Positions 13,001 through 25,000 of a DNA stretch of 64,000 nucleotides are shown here, piece after piece. This stretch comes from Carposina sasakii (lineage: Eukaryota > Arthropoda > Insecta > Lepidoptera > Carposinidae): the NCBI GenBank assembly GCA_014607495.2, contig CP053148.1, forward strand, positions 9,114,001 through 9,178,000, read 5' to 3'. Both the position numbers and the translations under genes were made by a program. Below the pieces are notes generated by a model, which was not told the origin of the DNA, searched no databases, and was given only the letters and a program-made list of their open reading frames with translations. Within the stretch, counting starts at the first letter, position 1; the number at the start of each line of letters is the position of its first letter.

Positions 13001-16000
13001 TATTCAATAAGTATAAAAATAAACCGTTTGACCTACACAGATGAAATTTGGTGTGCACGTTTGTTAGGGGGTTAAAGACCATTAAGAACCCGAAATTCCC
13101 ATGGGAACGGCACAAACAGGAATTTAAAGTGTAACGGTTAGGTGCAGATAGGGTTCGGTAGGTAGGAAATAAAAGAGGGAATTAAGTTCACCCCTTCATT
13201 CAGCCATCATCCCACTGCCCGCACACATCTCACTATGAGGTAATATCAGCTTAGGGTTCATTGGCCTTAAGGTCTTCGTTGATCCAATGCAGGCTGCACT
13301 CCACTTGAACCTCCCACAGATTCCTTGCCAGCGAGTAATATGTACTTCAGCTAAAAATTTCCGAGACGGTAGGTAGGTACTCCTCTTGGAACGGTCTGCA
13401 CATCCATCCACATTCTCAATTTTTACGAAAACCACATGACATATAGAGATGAAATATGACAGGTATATTCGATAGGGAGTGTAAGGAAGCACTGAGAACA
13501 TATTTCCCGAAATTCCCACCGGAACGGAATAAACTGGAATTCAAAATTTGTGAGAAAACAGCTATACCTATGAAGTTGAAATCGAAAATTGTTCATTAGG
13601 GACTGCTAGGGAGCATAAAGAACGGATTTCCCGTAATTCCCACGGGAACTGGACAAACAGTAAACCCAATTTTAACGAAAACCATTTGACACAATAAAAT
13701 GATGATATTTGGTAGGGAGTGTAAAGAGGCACTGAGAACATATTCATCTAAATTTCCACCAGAACGGCACAAACGGGAATTCTCAATTTTTACGAAGACC
13801 ACTTGACACAAAATGATAAAATATGGCAGGTAGGTATATTCGGTAGGGAGTGTAAGGAAGCACTGAGAACATATTTCCCGATATTCCCACGGGAACGGGA
13901 CAAACGGGCATTCCAAATTTTAAAGGATATGTACCGAAGCGAAGCGAGGGCGGGCCACTAGTAAAAAATAAAAGTACTTAAACTCTCCCTTTAACAAAGT
14001 TATATTTTCCACGAATCGAGCCTTCAGGTCTTACGTAATCCGCAAGTGCGCAGTCGTTTGAATTCACAATTCTATTTCATTAGCCGCGTGGTCTGTTGTT
14101 TTATATCTGTTTTTATACTCTGTGCCATTTTAAAATTCTAGTCTGTATAGGTAAGTCACATCGTGACCTAATTTTGGTTCGAGGTCCACTCACAGGGGCA
14201 GAGAACGATGGGATCGCAATATTGATATACACTCGAACTATATCAGTCGGCCGGGCTTGTAGTTCTAGGTTTGACGTATTTGTTGATGTTCTCGGTAGTG
14301 CAATAAACGCGCATTATGTTGCCGTTAACTAAATTCGTTATGTTATAATGAAGTATTTTATATAGTAGTTTACTTATAGTGGAACTCTTTGCTATTATCC
14401 GTGTTTTGGTGACCGGTATGATTTGAGGGTACTCGTGTTCATAGCATCGGAAATATTCGACCATGTTGCGGCTTTTCATCGCGTGTTAACCTGTTAGAAT
14501 CTTCTTAACGTCCTAATAAAAAAAAACACTCAGCAATATTGTAATATCATAGGGGAAAGGTTCAACTATGAACCCACCACGCGCTGATCCGGTGTAGTTT
14601 GGTAGATATAAAGTGACGGCTGTGTTCCCGCGATGATGTAGCTAGAACAGCAGGATCGTAAATGAGATTCCACAGCCACGTTTAGCGGCGACATATTTAA
14701 TGATCAGTGTCAAGTTGCTGGCTTGAGTTCCTTAGTCGACTCTTACGACATGCACGGGAGGAGTCCAGCTGATGTATTCTAGTGCAGATGTATATTTTAA
14801 ATAGGAATATAGTAAAATAAATTATATTTCAGGTTGCTCGTGATGAACTCGAACGGTCAAATGACGCAGATAGCAAGCGTACAGGACAACAAGCAAGCGC
14901 TGAACAAGAACATGCAACAACAGGCCATGTTGCAGCAACAAGCAATGCAAGTCACTATTGTAAGTAGGAGGGTTATGTTTTTCGTGTGTATGTTTGTATG
15001 TATAATCCTTTGGCCGCTTAACGGGTTGTCGGCGACATGCCGCATGTGAGCTGGAGAGGTACGAGTATAAATGAGGTTATTTATTTATTGCTTTTCAAAA
15101 GAAAACCATAATTCCATCTACCCTATAGTGGTGGGATAAAGACGGTAAATGCAATATAGTATCCCTTTTGTTATGGTTTTATTTACTATGTAAATATTGT
15201 GTGAATATATTTTACAAACGAGCTTGTTACTTTACGCAGAACAATATGCAACAACACCAACAACAGCAGCAACACCAACAACAACAGCAGCAGCAGCAGT
15301 TGTTGCAGCAACAAACGCAACAGATGGTGCAACATTATCAGCAACAAGGTACTGTTAAAGGTGTCCATTGTAGTCTTTTAAATTATCTCCCCCTTTCAAG
15401 GCCCCTAATAGGCGTTAGTGTCTTTGTGTCACAAATTAATACAGTTTCCTTATTAATCCATGGGATTTACTTATTGTATATCACATACGAGTACTCGAAT
15501 TTTAGGAGGAATTGCGAAGAATTTTGTGTCTCACCGATGACGTATGATTGGGAATGCCCCAAGAACGGGAACACGGGAATGGGATAAACTTTGCGCGGAC
15601 TAAATCATGGGCCGACGCCTCATATCATTTATACAGTTTATACAGTGAAATTATATAATAATACATATTTCATGTACGGATTTTCAAAAAATTTACACTT
15701 AGTGAGAATATAATATAAAAATATATTATAAGGGCCGATCATTCCAATGGTCAAATAGTTTATCTGAAGGATAAAATTGATGCTGTCTTTGTCTTGGCCC
15801 TTAGTCATGTCTGGTATAAAATGAACTCATTTATTAGCACTTACTTATTGAGTCATTATTAACAATCAGTTTCTCATTTAGGTATGATCGGAATGCAACA
15901 GGGCGGTATGCCAGTGGGATCGGTAGCACAAGCCCTGCCCATGGCCGGGATGCCTCAAACTATATCCATGGTCCAGCAAATACATCCGGTAAGACCTTTT

Positions 16001-19000
16001 TTTAATATATCTAACAGTACAGATATAATAGCTAATAAATAAATAAAAATAGCTAATAAAATAGCTGTTCATACATATTCATAGGCTGTATTTCCATCAA
16101 CGGGGCACTCAGAACTAAAATCGCGATGGAAATTCACAGCCATATTTAACACGAATTCCGATGTAAAAGTTCAGTTACATGTTTTAGCTCATCAACAAAG
16201 AGAACGTTTTTAAATTCCTTAGACTTTTACGCCATTCATGGAAGGAAGGAACAAGCAATGTCTTTAATATATTGTTTAATGTTCAAAATGAATATGTTTG
16301 TTATCGAGTCATGGATGTTCGAATGATCGATGTTCATTCCTTTTTAATCATAAAATTGCATGTATTTGTGTTTTTAAAGTATGTATTTATCTACAGTTGC
16401 CCGGTATGGCCCAGCCTGGTACGTTAGTGGGACAGATCAGCGCTGCCCAGCCTCAACAGAACACTTCGGTAGGCCAAGTCCAAACGTTGCAGCAGCAGCC
16501 GCAGGTAAATACTATACTATGGGAATTTTACAATGTCCAGATAGCCTTTTTATGATATCTATAATTTAATTTTGGTTAAAGGTTAAAGCTCAACCGCTTT
16601 CTTCCACCACTTTCCGTCGAATGTTCAATCATTGATATTATTATTCATAAAGCTCAGTATATCACTACTTATTATAAAACAAAGTCACTTCACGGTGTTT
16701 GCCTGTCCCTATGTATGTTTATCTTTTAAATTACGCAACGTATTTTCATGCGGTTTTTTTTTAATACATAGAGTGATTCAAGAGGAAAGCTTATATCTCG
16801 TATAGTATCAGTACTGCGCTAATAATAAAAATATAAGTAAATACTTGATTCTAGACGCTGGTCGGCAATGGATTAGTGCAGACCTCGGCAGGAATGGCAG
16901 TCCAGCAGCAAGCTACTCTCAACCACGCGGCTACCATGCAAACGGTAAATTAAGACTATTATGCTATACACATTAATTACCTATACAACCGATTTTGCAC
17001 ACCCTGGTTTTTGTTTAGCAAGTACCATTTTTTATATATCTCTACTGAGTTTTTCAGAGAAGGATAAGGACAACACCTGTCATTAGCATTACGCTTTCGA
17101 CTTTTTATCGCCTTATCCTTTTCTGTTGTTCAGAAACGTCATTTGCTAAAGCAAGAAAGCTCACAGCGAAATTCTTGAGGCCTTAGCATGCCGCTATCCT
17201 TCTCGCTCTATAAAATGACGTTTTCTGAGCGACAGAAAAGGATAAAGGCTATCAGGTGTGTGGTCCTTATAGAGATTTATATTTTTTTACATGCAAAGTA
17301 CATACACTTAGTTTATCTAATTATTAATATCTCTGTGAATTTGTCGTTAAAAGGGCGACATCTCGCTCTCACTAAATTTATCATACCGGTGCTGATAGCA
17401 CTAAATTTGATAATCTCAAAAACGTGATAAAAATAGAGTCAGCATCATCTTTATCCATCAGAAACGCTATCTGACCATTTGAAAAATCGGCTCTTATCCT
17501 GTTATAAGAGTTTTGGTATAAAAAATGTAACTTGTTAGACATGTGTTTTTAACGACAACCCTTTAGTTATTTTGAGAGTGAAGTTGGTAGCTAGAGGTTG
17601 ATTCTTGAATATCTGAATATATATTTATTTACCAGTACCTATATAATTTGTCATATAGAGCGATAGAGAGTGTGCCATATACATATTTTAGTATAATTTG
17701 CAACATAGTTTTTATTCAGACACGAGGTCTCCGCATAAATATATAGATGTATGAGATTTCAAATGTTCACAGTATAAACTAATCTAGTAGTCACAGAAAT
17801 TTGGATCTAAGTACTTAAATGACATTAAAGTTAGACAATTTTTTAAAATTCTATTAGTCTAAATGCTAAAAGTCTAAATTTACTATAAAAAGAAACACTT
17901 TTTATAGTAAATTGGTATTTTTACTTGAAATCAATTTAACAAAGAATAAACTTAAAATTAGTCAAGTCTGTCCTTAATATAAATGGTTGAGATATAAAGG
18001 GACAGATAGTACTTATATTAAGTTTAGGTTTACATTACATGTGACAATCAGAATCAACCACAATAACCGACTACAGCGAACGTATACCATCGTTTTGGTG
18101 ACCGTAGTCGCAATGCCGGTGACCCAGCCGTATTGTCCAGTTCATAGAATAGTTCCTATGTCTGATTTCGGAACTTACATTTTTTGTACGTAATGACACA
18201 CAAAATGTGGTCATACACATAGTAACTAGCGCCATCATCCATCGGACCTATACAGTGAAACGCACTCTAGTCGTATGGTATCGTAGTAACTGTAGGGACG
18301 CATGTTGGCAGTCGCTGACACTGGACGGATCGCTGCTCGCCGCGCCACTGGTGCAAGTATCTCCGGCCATCTTGCATCATGAGGTAGCTTACGTGTTCAC
18401 GTTCTAGGGGGCTTCAAGGCGAACGTTCGAAACTTAAAGTGTGGGCTGTGAACCTTTTTCGAATGATTGGCTGTCAAAACCATAGACAAGTTGACCACCA
18501 AAACCAGTAAATGTTGGGGAAAACATTCGCTGGTATCCCAGATTAGGCAAATAAATTTTAATTACAATGCCTGTAATATTTGAATATCATTCATGTTCGC
18601 AATAAATAGTTATATTTTATAGCTTTTGACAAAAGTTTATAAAGGTAGCTAGGTGAATAGCTGGTTGATATACGTTGGTTTTTTTTTAAATAGAAAAAGT
18701 AGAGAATTGTGTCTGGAATTTAACTTGAATTCATATATACAGTGACGCTCATTACTCTCAAAGAATTTTGGCATAAGTGTGACATTTACCTATACACACC
18801 CACTTTTCACTGTTACGAGTATTTGAATGAACTAAATGAAATTGGTTTTTCTATTTTATAATTTCGTAGATAATGCCTATTTCGAACATTTACCTTGCAA
18901 GTTCCTGAACTATTCCACTGGTATTATGTATATTTATACAGTGGCGTAACGTTTAGAAATTATTGCAATCGTAGTTTTTTTGTGTCATATTAACTTAATG

Positions 19001-22000
19001 TTTACATTCCATATCTTGTAGTGAAAAATAAGTTTCAATTAAATTTACAAGTTTATGGCACATATTGAATGTAATTTAAATGTTTTTTTTTCTATCTGTA
19101 TTTAATAATGTTCAGTCTGAATATGAAGTCTATGTATGGTCTATCATATTATTAGCATGCCCATAATTTTGTTACATATATTTTGGATAATGGAATTACA
19201 GTTTGTCACGAGATATGTATGTTGTCTATTTTAGGAAGTATCATAACGACTTTTATTGTATGCTTCAAAATATTATATTATTTATATTTGCATGTAGTAT
19301 GTACACATATTTTATAGCGGTTATAGTAGCTGGCACGGTTTGCAGTGGTCGTGGGTTTGATTCCCACTCGGGTGAAGAATTTTTTCCATTTTCTTTATTA
19401 ATAATTTTATAGCATATTTTATTGTTTAAGAAAGGGTTCACTGGTATAGTCCATTTTTAGGAGAAGGGCACTCTTTGGGTAGTTAAGTTTGTCATACTCA
19501 ATGACAATCTGTCACTATATATTCCTGAAAACTGCATTGAAATCGGTTCAGCCGTTTTTGAGATTAGCGTGCACAAACACACAGCTAAACAGACAAACCG
19601 AGAAACAGACAAAATTCAAAAAATCATTATTTTGGGTACTATTGCGTTGATACAGGTCTCCTATAATATTTTTTCTCGTATATCTTCCATGTACGGACAG
19701 CGATCCGTTACATTTTTATTATATGTATAGATAGTAAACAGCCTATTGCATTAAAGATATTTCTCAAAGAAAAATGATTTTGTTTGATTGCATGGTAAAG
19801 TAGATATTGCATTGATATTTGTCTCCGACTATGTTGATTTGATATGTTACGTTTCATATTTTTCTGGTGGTGTGTAGAACACCCGTTTTGTCTAGTAGCA
19901 TGACTTTCGGAATGAATGTCCTAAACGATAGTAACGATTTTTCTAGTATTATATTATTACTATGGGTGCGCCCACCACCGGGCCCTCACCCTCCATACCC
20001 TGTAATAATGTGTTGGGTTTTAAGGTTCATAATAATTAGTGGTTTACTATATTAATTTCTATAATCTGAGGATGCCACGGTTGTTGGCGAAACATATGTA
20101 ATTATTTATCAGTTTTGATTTCGGATTAAGTATCGTTCTTAGGTGCTCGGGTCTGGTTTCTCATTTTTAGAGTGCAAGTGCCTGTTGTCGCAATTATGAG
20201 TTATCATCCGAGGGTAGTGGAGGGTGTAGGGCCCGGTGGTGGGCGCACCCATTGAATCTTTTTACGCCTATATAATATTATATTATTAATCTTAAAATGT
20301 AAGATAATTTACTGTTCTTATAATCGTTTCTTTTTACTATATAATACTTAATATAATTTACTGTATAATCATAGGTTCATACATCCTGGTATTCATAGTC
20401 GTTTCCTCCAAAAATGTCAATTATCGATATAATAACCCTTATGCTTACGAGGAATGACAAAAAATGCTTTCCCCTCGAGTAAAAGTGTCGTAAATACGAC
20501 TCTGAATACTTGTGTAAAGGATGCGATATACGGGACGGGATTAGGACGGGACGGACTTGAGAAGAATAGTCTTTAAAGGGCGGGCCTCACTGTATGTAAC
20601 TTTCCAGCGAGTCCAAATTAATGTGTACGATATTTTTGAAGCCACGAGCTCGTTCAGATCGAATACATTTGACACATGATCGTATACTGAGCACTTTCGT
20701 ATACATTTCCTAAATCCCTGTCCCGTATACAGTGACCTAAACACCTAAAGGTGTTATTTCTTTCATAACATCTTACTACAAACGTTAATGTTGCATTTAG
20801 GTGACGGCAAACAACCTGACGTCTCCCCAGATGACGCTGCAGACGGCGCAGGGCACCATGGGCTTGCTGACGGGGCCGGTTCAGTCCATCATGCCACTGC
20901 AGCCAGCCGCCGCTACCCTTGTCGCTCATGTCAAGACTGAAGACGAAAAATCACAGCCCAAGGTACGTATTCAACTCTGTACAACGTGTTTTCATAACTG
21001 TAACTTATTTTTGATACGAGACTAGGTAGGTAAAAAGAAACAACTTTTTCAATGGGACTATCTGCTAAATGTGATTAAACTGCTAGTCCACACATTTTAA
21101 TGCAGTAGTATGCACTGTCAGCACAAAAACTTATTGTCCTTAAAATCTTCACCATTTTATCATAATAGTGTCGTTTACTATAAAACCTCCAGTACAGTAG
21201 GTATTTGTAGGGCCATACCTTCGGTAGCCGTGTAGGCATGAAAAAGGCAGGAAGGAAGGGAGGGGAGACTGATCGCAATGAACGACCGCAACAAATTGTT
21301 CCAGATTAATAATGGGCATCGCCAAACATCCGAAACAATCGTATAATACTATAAAACCAATTTAAAAAAAGCAAGTCTATGTCCATTATTTATTTATATT
21401 TATTTTTTGTTTACCTTGTTTACCTGTACCTAAGTAAACAATAATAACAATTGTTGCAGACGCCAATAATGCAGCAGATAGCCCCCCAGCCGGTGGAGTG
21501 TTCGGAGCCGGCGGCGGAGGAAGCAGCCCCGGCCGTCATAGCCACCGCTGCGCCTGCGCCGGCCGTGGTCACCGCCACGGTGGCCACGAACGACGCGGCC
21601 GTGTCCACTACAACGATCAGTGTCGGTGAGTGCGCATGCATCGTGCTAAGAGATAACAGGGTTTTCGTGTGAGAGTGAAGGAATAGAGAGTGCACCTGTC
21701 GCTGCGATAGTGACGTAAAACTAAATGTGACGAAGTTGACTTAATAACACCATTCAATGGAAAACAGCCTGTGGGGTAAGCACGAACCTTTTTACGCGGC
21801 GTAACGCTAGGCGACTCGCTAGCAAAATCTATGTGATTTGACAGTTGGACGATAGCGTTACGGACTATCGAGAGGTTCGTGCTTACCCCTCTGTTCTGTA
21901 TGCTGAGTAAGTCTCATATTTCTATTTTAAAAATACGTAAGTACAATAAAAGTTGTAAGTAAATGAACATTGTAATTTTTTAAATGGTTCTCCTAAAAAA

Positions 22001-25000
22001 ATAGTTTTTTTATTATGTCACAATGGAAATAAAGCACTGCGCTGTGTTTTTGCAGACTCTGATGCACTATGCTACTTCCTACTAATATTATAAACGCGAA
22101 AAGTTGTAAGTATGGATGAATGGATGTTTGTTACTCTTTCACGTAAAAACGGCTGGAGCGATTTTAATGAAATTTGGTATGGAGTTAGCCGACACCCTGC
22201 ATTAACACACAGGCAACTTTTTATCCCGAGAAAATATTTTTATCTCCGATAATTTCGATATTTTGTTTTTTCTGCAGTCCACGCGGGCTGAGTCGATGGC
22301 GTCCACTAGTGCATAATATAATATCTCCTGCGTGCACGGCAAATGTGCGTAGAGATTGGCCGACGTGACCGCGGAATGCGGTCTGGAGGTGACAGCACTT
22401 GTTTCTACTGATGTGTCCTGTTGCTAGGTCCGTCCACTCCGACAGAGTGCAAGCCTCCCCCCGCGCCGCCCGCGCCGGCGCCCTCTCCCCCGCCGCCCGT
22501 CAGCAGCGCGCAGACCACGCCCGTCGCGCCGCAGGTAATATGTTACTCAGTCAACATGATGTATTACTCAGATAACATGATGTCTTACTTAGGTCACTTA
22601 GTATGTTAATATATATGTCAATATATATGTTAATATTTCCAGGTAATATAATAAATGTTACTCAGGAACATAATATGTTCTTCAAGTAACATAATATGTT
22701 ACTTAGGTAACATGTTACGAGTATACTACGAGAATGGGGAGAAATCCCCACGTAGGCTTACTAATTTGTCCCACTAGAGTTGGCTAGAGGAAGTACAAGT
22801 GGGATACTACAAGGAAAACTTGTTTCTCGTAGACCCACCGATTGATATTCAGCGACAAGCTTCACGCCTTTACACTTGTATTAATAAAGAAGTGTTTATA
22901 TAAATTATTTATTGCTTTGTAATTTGCCGTGTATGTTCTTCCGATAAATAAATAAATAACGCGTACGTTCCCCAGTTGGTGACGTCAGTGGCGTCTTCGA
23001 CAACGTCATCGTCGACAATGACGGTGACCGTCACAGCGCCCGTGTCGTCCGGCTCTACGCAGCCGCTTTTCAAACAAGCTGCCAGGCATATGAGCCAACA
23101 GGCCCACGGTATGTGGTATACGGCCTATTCCACTCCAATCCATTAGTCAAATGGATTAGATTCCGCATTTTAGTGCACTCTAGTCCACTGGTATAAAACC
23201 ACAAGTGGAAAGTTTATTCCACTGTAATCCATTGGTTAAATCTATTTATGGGTTAGATCAGGGTTTCCCAAACTTGTTTTTCTCATAGACCCCTTTAAAA
23301 ATTTAACTGGTTCTGGTGGACCCCCTACAGGCCTACACCACATACAAATTAATTGTGAACCCCCTTTTTTTCACGTCAACATAGACCCCCATCGAGTCTC
23401 CTGTGGACCCTTGGGGGTCCACATGGACCACTTTGGGAACCAATGGGTTATTCTGCTTTTAACTGTTCATACAATCTCAATGGCATTTCTTGCATGATTG
23501 AATGTAGAATCGTTTTAAAATAGCTTGACCAATGGATTATAGTGGAATAGGCCTAGCATACGTCGTATTACTAATATTTAACACAGAGAGTATGAGATCC
23601 CACTGCAGCACCCGTATGCTGAGAGAGAGAAATTTGATGAGAGCGGGAGGTCTCACTTTTAAACGTCAAATCCATAGAGCTAAGTAATAGCTAGACAAGG
23701 AAAGTGTTTTTACTTGGTGTGCAAAAAGGCATTGCAAACCACTTCTATCAGCCCTAATTCATTCAGACCAGGCTCGAGAAATGCAAAGTACATACAGTTA
23801 GTTTATCTAGTTATTACTTAGCTCTGTGAATTTGACGTTTCAAAAAGATAGACATCTCGCTCTCACCAAATTCATTCATACGAGTGCAGATGTACTGTTC
23901 AATAACCAGATGAGCGTCGTACGTCTACAGTGGGATCATAGTCTAAACTATTGTTGTAAGTTTATTTATATATACGTATTTATTATACTGACTAATGAGT
24001 AAAATAACACTATCAGAGGTTCAAATTCAAATGTGGATTGTGTGTGGCTGTCATCTTGGTGACTCTTGGCCTACTCTACATAATTAAAAATCATAGTGTA
24101 GTTAACTTGTAACAACTGTATAACTACGTAATATTTTATGCTATGTGAGAAAAATTTTGTTCAAATAAAGTTGTCAGCCCTCAAATTATAATCTGATATA
24201 CAGGGTATAAAAAGACAACAATGTTTTTTTAATACATCGTATTCTTTCTAAAGTTACTTCATTTTCATCTATGGAACCAACCATGGGAAACGACAAAAAA
24301 ATTATGAAAAAATACTGTCATTTTATTGCAAACAATGTATTCGTTTAATGCGCAAAGTACAAATGTACCTTCAAAACTAACATTGTAACTTTTCGACATG
24401 GTATCTTTGAAAAAATGTTTGTTAACCGATTTCAAATGGATTTATGTAAAAAAAATTATAACATTAATGTAACTTTCCTAAGTTACTTAATATCTTGGAA
24501 ACCCGTGACTTGTTTTAAAAATGTTTGTTTGTACACAGATAAGGGATTGCCAAAAGCCATGGTAAAGCCGAACATATTGACTCACGTGATAGAAGGCTAC
24601 GTTATACAAGAGGCCGCAGAGCCTTTCGCCGTAAGTTCATTTTATTATAAACCAATGTATAAACCGACGAGCATGTATGAGAATTTTAATTAATGTGGAC
24701 GAGGCGAAAAGGGTATTTTTGAATCGTGCTAAATGGAGATATTTAGTCTCTACCTGCCCCTATGGGATTTAGGCGTTAGGTTATGTATGTTTGGATCTTG
24801 GTCTGCCTGTCTAGTCTACTTTTGTTTAAGTGGGCCAGATGTATGATCAATCACATGTTGCTAACTCATCGTCTGAGAGAATACCATTGAGTTGCTTAAT
24901 CGATTCTTACGAAATGCACGGAAGGAGATGCTGCTGATGTATTATGATGATGAGTCGTGTAATTACAAATTTTGTTGCTTATGTTAGCTTATAATATTAT

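Larger units (their letters stand above)
11247..13961 (+). mobile_element. non-autonomous Helitron, outer copy with nested insertion
   Basis: The 5' end TCTATACTAATATTATAAAG and the 3' end gcgaagcgagggcggg...CTAG are both present. The body is interrupted at 11867/12677 by a minus-strand Helitron of the same family. Near the 3' end lie about six degenerate units containing cccgaaattcccacggga. Related copies at 48717-49913 and 62553-62965 show the uninterrupted or truncated structure. No Rep/helicase coding is visible. Confidence 0.8.

Noticed and set aside
11950..13915. Regularly repeated palindromic units resembling a CRISPR array
   Set aside because: Units are degenerate, unevenly spaced and bounded by Helitron ends; there are no cas genes and the context is eukaryotic.
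19318..19382. Possible functional tRNA gene
   Set aside because: A- and B-box-like segments exist but the acceptor and anticodon stems cannot be paired convincingly.
20654..20929. Minus-strand 91-codon ORF
   Set aside because: Overlaps ph exon l, whose plus-strand frame continues across both splice junctions.
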